A stretch of 64,000 nucleotides of DNA from Ceratodon purpureus (Eukaryota > Streptophyta > Bryopsida > Pseudoditrichales > Ditrichaceae): positions 20,946,177-21,010,176 of the forward strand of contig CM026422.1 of the NCBI GenBank assembly GCA_014871385.1, read 5' to 3'. Each line of letters begins with the position of its first letter. Position 1 is the first letter of the stretch. Under the pieces are notes generated by a model. That model saw only the letters and a list, made by a program, of their open reading frames with translations, was not told the origin of the DNA and searched no databases. This document shows positions 21,287 through 33,812 of this stretch, in pieces. The translations under genes and the position numbers were made by a program.

Positions 21287-21574
21287 CAGGACATCCCCCA
21301 CGCTGGGACTTACCTAGTGCTACGAGCATTTTTAGGAGCCACTCCCATTGGTTGGCTTTTTTCTTCAAAAACCCTGAAATTTTCAATTTGGACCCCCCCC
21401 ACGACCATTTTTGGTAATTTTGAATTCAAAAATGAGGCCTGCGGCCCCAAATTACCCTGTAGAGACCCTCTTGGGAATTTTAAAATAAAAAACCAAAAAC
21501 TAAGGGCTCATCAACCCTGCCCCTCCGAAAAACGCTCGTAGCACTTGGTAAGTCCCAGCGTGGGGGATGTCCTG
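21287..21574. mobile_element. TIR element, 288 bp, superfamily not assigned
   Basis: Terminal inverted repeats of about 45 bp begin caggacatcccccacgctgg and continue with gggacttacc, then agtgctacgagc, with two or three mismatches between ends. The core is non-coding. Neither a 2-3 bp nor an 8-bp target duplication is apparent, so the family remains open. Confidence 0.7.
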
Positions 21575-21822
21575 CCAAAGTGCTCTTTCCTAAACATATG
21601 GATTACGTATGTAGGCTTCACAAATGAAGGGCTCTCCCAGTTTCACACTGAGACAGGCCCCAAGCCATGGAATCCAAATCTGCTTTCTCCGTCAACAGAA
21701 AGTATGGATTTTCCCATACTTGACCTTGAATGCGCCTCAGCTTTTAGTATAAAGCAGCTATTCAGGATTTATTTTTTATATTTTTTTCTGAACAAAGGGC
21801 CTTTGGCAGTTATGCGTGAAAG

Positions 21823-22485
21823 TTATTTGAAAAGACTCTCAACCATGCTTGTAGGGGACTCCATCATGATGTCTACTACTCTACTAAAGTCCGATACGGT
21901 ATCTATCTCTCCGTCCAGAACGTATAGATATAAAGTGGATAAAATAAAAGCTGCTGCCAAGTGTAGGTCACTGAGTCCAAACCCACTTCCGCCATACTCG
22001 AATATTTCTGCATTCAAACATCCAAGTGGCAGATTTCGATGCACAGCTTCTAGGACGACCTTTGGACTCACTTGATCATCATCAGTTATCTGCACACTGT
22101 AGAAGTCAACTTTTGGGACATGTCACCTTTGTGAAATGTAGAATTTCAATTTCGGGGACTAGAGTAGAATATGATGATTCTGGAATGTAAGGTATTGAAA
22201 CAAAAGACTGAAAGAAACGAAGGGCCATAATATGCACTGTGATTGAATTAAGGAGAGTATTTTTCAGTTGACTCTAAACAGACTAAAACGTTCAGGAAAA
22301 AGACTCACTTCAACGACATGTATGACAAGGTTAATTACAGAGGAGCAAGAGTTGGAAGTACGAATTACACGATACCAAAAATTGGACTTCGATGTTGTAC
22401 ATGAAGATACAAAAGCCTCCATAGTGCCTGCAATGACTACTGACAATAACACATCCTTATCGGTTAAAGGATGTAAGCAGCCTAC
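21823..22485 (-). CDS. Possible two-exon fragment of an unrecognised gene
   Basis: Two open segments can be joined in phase 0 across a GT-AG intron. One is 22485-22309 (VGCLHPLTDKDVLL...VVE), with a GTGAGT donor. The other is 22089-21823 (ITDDDQVSPKV...SLFK, then stop), with a TGCAG acceptor. Together they give about 147 residues. The 5' boundary is uncertain because the CAG/GTAGGC at 22485 can be read as acceptor or donor. The last part (FGLSDLHLAAAFILS) has a helical look recalling GST C-terminal domains, but I do not assign it. No start codon or upstream exons were identified. Confidence 0.35.
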
Positions 22486-22489
22486 CTGG

Positions 22490-23294
22490 AGAAAAAAAGA
22501 TACACCGTTTCCTCTGCAAACCCAAGGAAGTGAGAACATCTGTCGAGTTGTCAACTGTGCAAACCACCCAAGTTCACAAAACTGGCAGGAGCTTCACTCT
22601 ATACGGCCACCTCTTGTACATAACACAAGGTCAGGTAGCCTGCTCCCAACCCACTAAGTTCCCTCCAGGAACGAACATCTCTCAGAGGATAAGCCTAAAA
22701 GTATTCTACAAGCCAAAGCTACAGACCCAAACCGCTCCAGAAGGAAACTAAGGCCAGAGATGTGAATAAACCTGAAATGCAGCTGCATTCGCCAAATCTC
22801 TAGGTTCAATTGATCGTCAAGGTCAAGAGCTAGATGCTACGCTGAGACTGACAAGGAGGCATTAAAGTTTCCTACAACGACAAAAATTGTATCACGACAA
22901 GTACAAGTTGCGAAGTACACGATGCTTGATAGTCAAAAATGAGCAAATTGTGGAGGAGCCCAAGTCCCTTTTATGTATAGGTCAATTATTTAGACAAGGC
23001 GTCCAGACATTTGTGTACACCTGAGGTTATCAATATTTACTTCGGTTTTGGATCCTGGGCTGAGGCTGCGTCGACCACACGACTGCTCTACTCCTACAAA
23101 AGTATGTCCTTTCTATATAGTCTCGTCAAGGGATAAAAAGAGGTTAAAGGAGAGGAAGATCTGCACATTACAAAACAAGAGGGAACCGGACTATGATAGC
23201 TATTTATTGCAAGAGGTAAATAGCCGCGCAACAAGGGGACTTACCCTTGCAAATCACTGGACCCTCTCAAGTATGAACATAAAAAAAATCCCAA
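22490..23294. other. No gene clearly seen
   Basis: May contain upstream exons of the 21.8-22.5 kb fragment or the 3' untranslated region of the next minus-strand gene. Nothing firmer can be supported. Confidence 0.3.
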
Positions 23295-25211
23295 TCACAC
23301 AATTTCCCAATCGTCCAAATCAGGCTCATCCTCCTCCTCGTCTTCATCGATAATAATATCATCACCCTCCCACCCATCCAAAAGAGATGAATCAGATGTC
23401 GCATCCCTCTGAGATTCCTTTGCGTCATCCGTTGGTGACCAAGTAACACTGGATTGATTCTCCCCTTCCACCATCACATTTGAGTTTCTCGCGTCATCCG
23501 TTGGTGACCAAGTTCCAGTAGATTGATTCTCTCCTTCCACCATCGCATTTGAGTTTTTCGCGTCCTTCTCGACGTCAGCTACAGTCTCTTCCTGTAATGG
23601 TGAGAAGGAAACAAATCAGACTCTTCATTAAAATGCATCTCCATCCAGTATGAAAGGAATCTTCCATAACGAAAATGAGGTTGCTAAGGTGACGGAAAAA
23701 GATAAGCCTGTTCGAAAAATAACTGCCGACACAGAAGAATCACCTATCCAACCTCTACAAATCAAATTTAGAGGGAGATAATTGACTGTAAGAGAAACAG
23801 TGTACAAATATATATATATATATATATTATCCAGGTGGTAAAATAACTCTTAGATATTCCTCGATCATAATCAAACATGTATACCATGAATCAGAATCTA
23901 ACCTTCACGAAGACGTCCATTTCAGAATCAGATAAATCCAGGGATGCACAGCTGGCCTGTCCAACTTCTTGATACTCTGGCTGAACATGAGCTTCCACAA
24001 ACTGATTGTATGGTTGCTGCGGCCAATCCCATGCAACGTCACCGAAGGGAAACTTGTCACCGTCCTCAGCAGGAAGAACATTCAAAGCTCTGTGGTTGCC
24101 GTAATCTGTATCGCAGTCCTCCTTTGACTCACCTGCAAGCATCCAGCCACTTCAAGGATGACTCCAGCTGCAAAGAGTTCTTAAATAAAATAGTTGTGCT
24201 AAAATTCCCTACACAAATTCAGTTAACTCACACTAAGACACAGGAGAGTACACACAACTTCTACATTGCAAGTTTTCCTGGCTTCCTCCTTTCACTTAAA
24301 AACACTTATGAAAAGCCCGTCAAATTTCAGTACGACGGATGTCAGATATTGGGCGAAATCTTCCAAGCAGATGAGTCGAGAATGGTCTACAGAGTAGGGT
24401 CCAGCGCTTTTAATACCTTTCTTGCTCATCTTCATACAAGCCTCATCAAAGAAGTTCAAGGGAGCAGCTGCAGCTGCTTGCTTAGCGGGCTGCTTAGCAA
24501 CCTGCTGCTCTCCGTGCACTACTTTCAGATCACGTTGCTTTGGCAAATCCACCACTTTCTCCCCGATTCCCTCATTAGGAGTGGCAGGGACAGTGAGCAG
24601 TTCTTGCACAAAATCATTGGCTTCATTAGCAAACTTGCGCAAGCCAGCACCAAAGGTGTTAAATTGCACTTCAATTTCCTGTCACAAACACATCAGATCA
24701 AACATCTCGGTAAGTGAAAAGAAAACATACGGCTTGCGTGTGAAGCTACACCTGATTAAAACTAGGAAATTATATTGACCCCAAATAACGCATAAGCCAG
24801 AAAGTTCAGCAGCAGAAATTTCCACACCGCGTACAAATTCCAAGGTAACCCTAACAAGGTGCACAGAATACTTAAAACTTGAAAACATCAGTGATCACGA
24901 TGGTCAACATCGCAAATAGAAGCATGTAACAAAATCCATCTCTAATCTTTAAGAAAGTTAACTTCAGATGCAATAAGAGAGAGTGCATTGCACAAAGTAC
25001 AGAAATTCATTTATACCTGAATGATCACAGACGGACCACGACCAGGCTCTTGAAAGTCGCAGTAAGTCTCAAATTTTTGACACATCCGGTCCATCCACGA
25101 AGTCTCCTTGGTGGTATTACCACTGCTCTTGATCGCATATCCTTTCGGGCCCATTTTGGAATCCCTGCTCAATTCACTGCCGAGGTATGTTTCGATGAGA
25201 ACTTTGGTCAA
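23295..25211 (-). CDS. Uncharacterised 4-exon gene with acidic DDWEIV tail
   Basis: Exons 25211-25017, 24678-24417, 24132-23903 and 23591-23295 join in frame by GT-AG introns to give 327 residues. Starting at the second Met (25154, MGPKGYAIK) would give 308. The N-terminal part contains ETSWMDRMCQKFETYCDF, then a helical stretch (FNTFGAGLRKFANEANDFVQ) and a Lys/Gln/Ala-rich linker. The middle is acidic with aromatic residues (DVAWDWPQQPY). The last exon carries a 23-residue tandem duplication, each copy ending TWSPTDDA, then a strongly acidic tail ending DDWEIV. There is no signal peptide or membrane segment, so it is probably a soluble cytosolic or nuclear protein. The SWMDRMCQKFE block looks like the sort of motif conserved in plant proteins of unknown function. 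Four consistent junctions make a real gene likely; function is not assigned. Confidence 0.7.
23422..23559 (-). repeat. 69-bp in-frame tandem duplication in the acidic-tail gene
   Basis: Two adjacent 23-codon units (NSNxMVEGENQS...WSPTDDA) differ by a few substitutions. The duplication keeps the frame. Confidence 0.85.
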
Positions 25212-28071
25212 GTGACAAGTATCTCAGATACTACCGCGATCATTCATCGAAGAAAATAATAGGTTCACTCTAAGCACATTCAGATGATTCGTCACACTAC
25301 TACGACAAATGATTAGAATCTAAAAGGCAATCGAGCAAGCGTCCAGACAAGCAAGAATGATCAAACAGGAGGAATTCCCAAACCTAATCAAGTCAACGCA
25401 GTTAACCTTGCCTCATTAAAGCAGAAAACCTAATAACATCCAATCATTTCCTAGTTTCGACCTCTTCTTAGTGGAAAACCTTAACGGAAAGTTAGATACT
25501 GCACAATTACAGAAGCAGACCTTCCTGGCCAATGTAAATCCCCTCGACGAAAATAACCGTCGTATGGCATACGAGCCCAGGTTTACTCCGTAAAAACACG
25601 TTTGATGATACAAAGATTTCCTCCAACGTCCCGCTCAGAGCTGGGAAATAATAACGCCACGGACGTGCCAATATAAAACCAACAAACAATATGTAAAATT
25701 ACTGAAGAGGATTCATGTTCGTCACTTTAGTGCAGGTGTCAAAACATTCTTCCTTGCCACAATTGGACATTGTGGAAAACAGAACCAGCTGCAGAATTCG
25801 AACCAGAGAAGCGCATACACGCTTCGCCTATCCAACTATTACCGAAGGTACGAAACGTTGAGCTACTATTAAACGGAAACTAAGACAAGAATCCAGAACA
25901 TGGCCTTAAGGGCATCACTTGGGTGCAACGTCTTGACCAGAATAAGACAGGAACAAGCGAACCAGTTCGTTTACGATAGTCCCAGAAACATAAGTCGTGT
26001 CTATACGGAGCATAAATCTTTTCGGCAGCACGAGAATACAGGAGATCAATACAGCCTAAATAAAGAAGTGGAACTCACGAATACACCACAAACAAAACAC
26101 AAACCGCCACAATCCTCATATCATCCGTCGGCTTCGGAGAAGTAAACCATGTGCAACAACGCCAGAAGCTCAACCGACAGGGCGAAGAAGCCTCCACATA
26201 AACCCCGGAAAACAAATATTCTAAAATCCTCTTCACAATAACCAGCAGAAACAACTCCAAGCAAACAAGCACAGAAATTTGGTGACATAGAAGAAAACCT
26301 CGCAAACGTGTCGTACAAAGGACAACTCCTCACCAGCCACTCCTTACGAAACCTACCGTACTAAAAGAAAAACATCAACATCAAAAGCGCAATGGTGCAA
26401 AAGGCGTCGAAACAAACTGAGGATAGCCTACGCGATTCTTCATGCAGTGAACTCCTCCAGAAACAAAGCACAACACTCCAAAAGGACACCACACTAACGT
26501 AATTCACCATGCAAAAGCAACTTACCAGAATTACGCAGACACACCACTTGACGATGAAGAGATGCCGCAGTGCAGAGAGAAAGACCTGTAGAATTTCCAA
26601 GCAAAACCAAGTCAGAAAACGCAAAACAACAAACCAACAAACGAAAAAAACAAACAATCCGTACAATTAGCCCCCACTCCCTCGAGCCTCGCAACCTTCA
26701 TCTCTGAACCGGCTAAAAAAACAACAAATTCACTTAACAAGCAATCGGGAACACACTCCTCCCTCCCACACGCAAGTAACGGTTCGACACCACGCTCACT
26801 CCGCCCTCCCCAAACCTCTCCACTCCTCCCCTCTCCCTAACCACAAAACCGCGCCTCAATTCCCTCCACCTTACTTTAAACACATCCCTCCGCTTAACCT
26901 CTCCAACACAAGAACTAACGCAACCTCACAAACATTCTCCCCGCCTCTCTCTCTTCCCCCTCCTCTCCACAACACCAAACTCTCCAACCTCCAACAACAT
27001 CAACAGCAAAGCATCACTAACCGCAACATAAAAGAATTCCCGCTGCTGTTAAGAACTCCGCGCCTCCAATTCCGAAGCGCTCCGTCCGCGATCGCTTAAC
27101 CTCCCTCCCTCCGTCCCGAGCGACGTAGACAACGATTTCAAGCGTGAAAACTGGTCCCCGATGCGGCTACAAAAAGTAAGCAGAGACGAGAGACGCGAGG
27201 GTTTGAAGCAGCGGCACAATTGGAGGCGATGACGGCGAGACCTCCTCCTCAGGCAGAGACGCCAAACACAAACAGCAGCACAGCGACACGGCCGAACAGA
27301 GGCACAGAGAGAGAGGGAGAGAGAGACGCTGGCAACAACAGGACGGACGTACTTTCAAGAGGAATTCTGCTCCTGCAGCGAGCCTCGCGACGGCCCGCCC
27401 CCCTTTCCCCTGTCGCTACTGGGCGGTACCTCCCCCGCTTACCTTCCGTCGCACGCGACTGTCGCCAACAGTTCGCCCAGGACTTCTTTTTAACACAAAT
27501 TTTCGTGTCCCGACTCCCGTCGCTACAGGACAGCTCGGTACCATCTGAGAGTTTTCGGCATGTGGGGACGGCTTAGACTTTGGTAAGTAAAATGTAAGTA
27601 AAAGGTGATTATATCTATGCTGTGTGTAGATCTGGACTTAGAGCGTTTTGGGCTGTCGCTAATTTGCGGCAGGTACCGTCTCGCGACGGTCGCGAGGGGA
27701 GTGTGCCACGGCGACGCTTGCTGTGCCAGCGAGGCGGGGCTGTTAATATTCAATTGTGTTGACGATTTGGGTTCTGTTTTGGGAGGCTGGGCATATCTTG
27801 GGGGGTTGGAGATGGGGGCTGCATTTATTAGGGGTGATTCTGGAAAATACTACTCTCTTCGAGTTTTTTTGGAGGTGAAATATTTTCTGGAAAAGTTGGG
27901 TGGCACGTCAGCACTGCGTATCACAATGCCATAAGTATTTTTTATTTATCATATTAAAAAAGTTTCCTATTTCTGAGAAATATTATTAGTGTCAGATAAA
28001 TCCATATTGTAAATAATATATGTATATGCACATGTTTAATGAAATCTTAGATGATAAAATATTACATAGTT
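25212..28071. other. Upstream region and spacer; tRNA-like patch at 25.8 kb
   Basis: No coding gene is supported. At 25794-25843 the minus strand has a tRNA-like pair: GGTAATAGTTGGATAGG as box A and GGTTCGAATTC about 40 bases on as box B. It is probably a SINE head or tRNA relic. 26740-27130 is pyrimidine-rich with a promoter-like look. 27380-27730 is a GC-rich patch with repeated ctcgcgacgg words. ORFs in these parts show no domains. Confidence 0.35.
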
Positions 28072-28282
28072 ACTAGTGGGACCCGTGCCGTTGAGCACAT
28101 TGACCACAACTCGACTTGTTTCCTCCACGGATCCCACCATGGAACCGTCAAGTGAGACAAACCATGCTCAATTGTAAGAGAGACTAGTGGAACCCATGTG
28201 CCGATGAGCACAATGACCGCAGTTATCTCCTCGACGGATTCCACCACGGAACCGTCGAGTGAGACAACCATGCTCAATTGTA
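28072..28282 (+). repeat. Tandem duplication, 2 x ~111 bp
   Basis: Units start actagtgg at 28072 and 28183 and both end catgctcaattgtaa. Shared blocks include ggaaccgtc and gtgagacaa. They differ by scattered substitutions and small indels. Confidence 0.8.
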
Positions 28283-28289
28283 ATATAGA

Positions 28290-29730
28290 TATGTAAATAG
28301 CTAAGTGCATCCCTAGTGGTCCTTTAGCCTTTGAGCCTGTAAAGGTTTTTTTCTTAATCTTTATATGTGTAGTGGAATTATGATTGACATGTAACCATAA
28401 GTACTTTATGTGCTTTGGGCGCAATATGAAGACTGGACACGTGCTCAATCAAAATTGGGTTTCACCCAGTTATTACAATTTGTGGCACTTACGGCTGGTG
28501 TAAAACGGGTTACAATTTTCAAGTAAATGGCTAACTACATGTTGCAACCTATATTATAGGGGGGTACGCCATAGGGCGTGTTTTATACCCTTGAGCTTGT
28601 AAACTAAATGGAATTTTAAAGGATTAAAGAACCACTGCAGATGTTCTAAAGATATATGTTTGATGAATTGAAATATTAAATTGAATTTATACTATACTTC
28701 TAAGATACTTGAATAATGATATTTATTAAATTAGAAATATTAAAAACAAAAATCACACTCTAAAATAATAAAGAACAGTGTTTTTAAACATTTAAATTGA
28801 GAAGTGGATGAAATAGTATGCAGGTTTAATATCCCCAAAAAATCAAAATCATTTCTAAAATGTTTGAATATATTGGCACTGTAAATATCAAATTCATTTA
28901 TATTTTAAGAATGTCACTCAATGTTATATGTAAATATAAAATTAAATAATTATCCAAAAAAATTAAAAAGTCTTCGAATATGAAAATGTAGAGTATTGTA
29001 GCCAGATGAAGCGGATTTCTACAAATTTAAACTGCTACTGCGAAATTCTAAAAAAGTGTGTTTGTCTTATTTTGCTGTGGAATAAATTCACCATTAGCTT
29101 CCCAAAAAAAAATTAAAAAAAATTCTAAAACAATTCTAAAAAAATTGAACGGTTTCTTTTTACAAATTTTGCTTCCCTTGGGTTGCAAGGTCTCCCCACT
29201 GCTTGGATTCAAATGCAGCATGCCAGCATCTTGTGCTTGGATAATGGATTTAACTCTTAATTTAGTCTCACCTAACACCTACAGGGCACTTATACAGTCT
29301 ATTGTAGTAGTAGCTGTGGGAAGGCAATTCCCAGTAATTATAATATCAAATCTTGGATTGTGCTGGGAAGAAAAATAGCCCATCCATTTATAGTTTTTAC
29401 ATTCACTTGCTTGTGTTGCAATCCAGCTTTGTTTTTTTAGAAATTGACACACACCAATCACACCATGATCAGGATTCATGCCAGGCTTCTGCATGCATTA
29501 TGCTACTAACCAAGTAAATTGGGATTGACTTGTGCACTGGAATAACCTAAAAGGCCTTGGTGTTTTTGGAGCCAAAATTGCCTCAAACCCTACCCCCTAT
29601 TCATAAAAATCGACTATTTTCTAAATTTAGACATGGAATTGAAAATTTCACAGTAAAATCTTGTAAATACCTTATCCAAAAAAGTGTATACAAATTTAGA
29701 AAACAATCAACCGTACAATTTGTGAAATTA
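28290..29730. other. No gene seen; AT-rich spacer
   Basis: Strongly AT-rich from 28600 to 29160, mixed afterwards; no domain or inverted-repeat structure recognised. Confidence 0.4.
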
Positions 29731-29733
29731 TTA

Positions 29734-29874
29734 CACTAGTGGAAAAGGTGTCCTGGAACACCGAAAATGAACACCAGGTCGTGGCGAACTACACCAAAAA
29801 ATTTAATTTTTTGGTGTAGTTCGCCACGACCTGGTGTTCATTTTCGGTGTTCCAGGACACCTTTTCCACTAGTG
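29734..29874. mobile_element. CACTA-type MITE forming a perfect 141-nt palindrome
   Basis: Begins cactagtggaaaaggtgtcc and ends with its exact complement. Both 70-base arms match throughout and meet at one central base (in ccaaaaaatttaatttttt). The 3-bp target duplication TTA flanks it (29731-29733, 29875-29877). CACTAG ends with a 3-bp duplication indicate the CACTA superfamily. Perfect arms suggest recent insertion or gene conversion between the arms. Confidence 0.9.
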
Positions 29875-30031
29875 TTACGTTTGAAGTCATTGTAAAAGGT
29901 CTTTTTGACATTGCTCCAAAAGTACACCTAAGTTTGATTCCTAAAAACTATACTTTGCAAACACATTTTATCCATGGAGGATCATGAATTCCTTTAGGTA
30001 TGGAAGTTAGGTATAAGCTCACAAAGTTTGA

Positions 30032-30395
30032 GCCTCAAAGAAGAAGAACTTTGGTCCCGAAGGGGCCGACGTGAATATAATGTTTGTTCATTCTATTCAC
30101 TAATCCGATGGCCAGTGGACAAAGGATAATGAATCTAAAGCTACTCCCTCTTCTCGAAGGTAAACACTTCTCTACCCTAAGTGCCTCTAGACTAATGCCT
30201 TGAAGACGACTGACATGTCACCCCCCCCCCCCCCCCCAAGGACTTTTTGAATATCCATACAACGAGGTCTCAAGACCTCCGACCATAGTTGGGTGGATTA
30301 TGGTAGTAAGCACCACGTTGGCATAGGAATTTGAACTCATAACCACCTCGATGGTGTGCCATGACCCAAACCACTACACCACGGCTGTGGTGTCT
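30032..30395 (-). mobile_element. SINE-like element with tRNA-like head
   Basis: On the minus strand the head contains GTGGTGTAGTGGTTTGG (30382-30366, box A-like) and GAGTTCAAATTCC (30338-30326, box B-like), the internal RNA polymerase III promoter of tRNA-derived SINEs. The body runs to a tail with hairpin GGCCCCTTCGGGACC and then CCAAAGTTCTTCTT. A diverged, head-truncated copy in the opposite orientation lies at 31526-31747. A further relative is at 33813-33965. A run of about 19 C at 30219-30238 interrupts the body. Confidence 0.6.
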
Positions 30396-30399
30396 AAGT

Positions 30400-31510
30400 T
30401 TGAGCCTCATACGGGCTTGGAAAGGCAAAAAAATCCTTGATTTTGTGAAAGCGGGTGCGCTTGAAGTGCTTTACATTCTCTAAAATTAAAACTACTTAAA
30501 GGGTAGTCTAAAAATGTCCAATTGGAAATGTGAACGGTAGATATGTTGAAGTCAACGAGGAAAAGAACCAAAAACAATTTCAATGCAATCGGAGTAGATC
30601 TCAAATTTCTAGAATTTTTCGGAGTGTAAATTGTATATTTCCTTAATATTTCAACGAGCAGTTTTGGTAAAAGACGTCTTGTATATCGACCCTACCACGT
30701 CATTGATACTGGATGAAATTTATTAAGTTTGGATGACAAAAATTTATGTGGATGAAATCAATTAAGATGAAACTAATTTTTGGATGATAATTGTAATTTG
30801 GATGAAAAATCAACAACCTCTTCAGATGGAAATGGTTAATTAGATGAAGATTTTCTAGTTGATGAAAATTGTCATAAATGTGTATGGATGAAGAAATATT
30901 GGGTCCATCATTTTGCAAGTGCCCAGCCTTTGAAATTTTGTCTTGTCACTTTTTGCCCTTGTGAATGACTAGCAACTTGGACAGAAAATGGTAGATTTTG
31001 ATTGGTTATTGGTTGCCTGAATTTAAAGGAGATTCTTCTAAAACTCATAACTTTTGCATTGTAATTCCAAATGCTTTGAAATTTGTGTTATTGAAAACCT
31101 ATCGTTGAAAGCAGTATCGAGTAAATTTTTTAGAAAATAATTAAAATTTCAACAGAAAAAATAACTTGGTATTATCTTTTTTGTGTTTTCAATAAATATA
31201 ATTTCAATTTATTAAAGCGGAAGTTGTATGCAAAGGTAGAATCATTCCAAAGTTACTTTCGTTTTGTAGGTCAAAAGTAGTTTAATTGGCATGAAAGTGG
31301 AGAGAGAAGGGAGAGAAAAAACAAAAGAGGATGAGAGCATTCACAATAAGGATTTGAAATGTGAAATGGCTATACCCGCCTTACACATGCGGACACCTGG
31401 TTTAAAACAAAGCTCCACTTAGTCTAAAACTCAATTCATCATATCTAACCACTACCCCGTTTGTTTCAAAACCTTGCATTGAATTGATGAATTGAAGAAA
31501 GCAGTCTCTA
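30400..31510. other. No gene seen
   Basis: AT-rich spacer. 30715-30905 has a recurring gatgaaa/ttggatga word, a degenerate short repeat. ORFs are not convincing. Confidence 0.4.
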
Positions 31511-31525
31511 GTTATTGCATATCAA

Positions 31526-31747
31526 ACCTTGTTGTATGGGTATCCAAAAGACCTTGGGGGGATGACATGTTGGTTGTCTTCATGGCTCTTAGTATAGAGG
31601 CACTTAGTGTAAAAAAATGTTTACCTTCAAAAGGGGGGAGTAGCTCTAGATTCATTATCCTTTGTCCAATGGCCATCGGATTAGTGAATTGAATGAACAA
31701 AGACTATATTCACGTCAGGCCCTTTGAGGGCCAAAGTTCTTCTTTTC
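31526..31747 (+). mobile_element. SINE-like copy, 5'-truncated
   Basis: Matches the body and tail of the 30-kb minus-strand element in the opposite orientation: cattatcctttgtcca, ggccatcggattagtgaatt, then tattcacgtc and ccaaagttcttctttt. The tRNA-like head is missing. Visible divergence suggests old copies. Confidence 0.6.
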
Positions 31748-31761
31748 TTATTGCATATTCA

Positions 31762-32108
31762 GGTTGATTGTCCTAAAACCAATCACTTAAGTAGTTTAGG
31801 GTGTTTTGAGCAGTAGCAAATTCTGAAGAAAAATAAAAAAATGAAAGACTTCAAAATAGGATTTCAAGAGGATTAAAAAATAAAAAAAAAACCAACAAGA
31901 AATATGCATTTTCAATTTTCTACATAATTCCAAAGTGCAAAGTAACATGTGACCCAAAACCGATCACATGTTGTAATGTGCAAATGAGGTACATCTATTT
32001 TTCACAATCTATAAATTAGGACTGATTGGTTTTGGGGCAATGGTTGATTGGTTTTGGGGCAATAGTTGATTGGTTTTGGGGCAGTGGTTGGTATTAGGAC
32101 AACCAACC
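31762..32108. mobile_element. TIR element (MITE), copy 1 of a family, 347 bp
   Basis: Ends ggttgattgtcctaaaacc and its near complement ggtattaggacaaccaacc. The interior shares long stretches with 60134-60411 (for example caaatgaggtacatct). A 23-bp tandem repeat (gattggttttggggcaatgg) lies near the right end at about 32020-32090. Confidence 0.65.
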
Positions 32109-33812
32109 ATAAAACAGGTCCTCCCTTTTCCTCTGGTCTTCTATGTTTGTGACCTAATTCATTAATCCGATGAGGTTCACCCTCTTGTTTCAACCCACCA
32201 CCAAAACAAAATTATAAAAAATAAAAAATAAAAGAGAAAAAAAAGGAGGCCCTGCTCTTTTAGAAATTAGGCTTGTTTTTTTATTTTTATACTGGTGCAA
32301 GTCTGTACTGTACTACATTTGATGACGAAGATCTTATCCAAGTGCTGTCTCCAAACGCATGGATGACTGAAAGGCACTGGGATTTGTAAAGCATTGAAAC
32401 GGCATATTGGTCAACAATCTTCTGAATATGCAGAATATTTTATAGACCATGGTCAAGAGCATTGGTATCCGACTGGCTTTCCACCAACCTAGAATAGTAA
32501 GTTATTCATGTTCCTAAATTCTAACATGGGCTTGGAAGTTTCATTCCAGTTTTCAAAGTCTTCTTGGAATACCCTCACCACAGGGTACATATGATTTAGA
32601 AAGGCACCAATTGTTGCAACAAAGGAATTTTAACTCAACTTTAACAACAAGAAACACACCATTACAATCAATATTGACTTAGTTACAAATTCAATGTGTA
32701 TTTATTTCATTTTTACTTTATTTTCCTGTACTGTTTACAAATGAAAGATAAATCTGTCACCAGATGGTACTCCTTAACATTTAAAATGAAAATAAAGCAT
32801 AAATATGTTGGATTTGATTGCCTTACACCATGCAAACATTTGAGTAGTTACTCTACACTATGCAAACATTTGAGTACACTAGTTACCAAACAAAGGCAAG
32901 GCAGGCTACAAATAAAAAGTAGTGACTGTACCCTCCGTCAAAGGACACACTGCTTACCGTATGATGCGATCACATGTTGTCATTTGCATCCACTTCTGAG
33001 GTGATGTGGCCATCAGCTTATCACAGGGTGCCTTGACCCAGTTTTCTACCAGTTCCACATACATGAACGAAGAATACCTGTAAATCTATATATCAACACT
33101 ATTCGCAAGTTACCAATACCCTGCCATAAACTCCATGTATTGAATCCATTCATTGACGCATTCCACGACTTCACCCGTGTGCTACCTCTGTTAGCTCCAT
33201 GGTGGATCAAATGCATGAGCACTTGAAATGCAAAAAAGAAGCAAGGTGGGAAATTGGTGAGTAGAAGTCAAGACAGGTAATACCTACTCTACACTCAAGA
33301 AAACTCCCGTAAGTTAGTAAACTTGCAAGCGAGCTTGTCTCCACAAACTGCCCAGCTGGTCCACGTTTTACACCCACCCAAATTGGTGGATAAAGAGCGC
33401 TGCCAAGGTGCGAAACCGCACCACCACTTTTCATGCCACAGGCAGAACTCCCCACCAAGACCCCAACTCAACGCTCCCTCATAGTCAAGATCAAACCACA
33501 ACATACTACAGCACACCACTTTCAAGACCCAAAAGAAACTGTGTCTTAGAAACAAATTTAAAAATATTAATGAAACCCCACTATTTGTTCCTCCAAATCC
33601 TAAAGCCAACACAGACCCCATGCCAGCCCCATTCCCGCCGCTAAACTAGCAGAGTCCAGCCTCGCCACTTCCTCCTTCCCGCCAAACACCACACCTGAGT
33701 GTCCCATACTGCCACGTCCTACCTTCAGATCTGACGTGGAAAAACCTGACAATCCGATGTGGCTTCACCACATCTCTTGTGACCATTAGGACCATTTCTA
33801 GAGAGAGAGAAA
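32109..33812. other. No gene seen
   Basis: Mixed spacer. ORFs of about 80-110 codons on both strands around 33.2-33.6 kb overlap one another and lack motifs. Confidence 0.4.

Noticed and set aside
25784..25852. Functional tRNA gene
   Set aside because: Box A and B words are present, but the acceptor and anticodon stems do not pair; more likely a SINE head or relic.
28072..28282. CRISPR-like or satellite array
   Set aside because: Only two 111-bp units, no spacer pattern; a simple tandem duplication.
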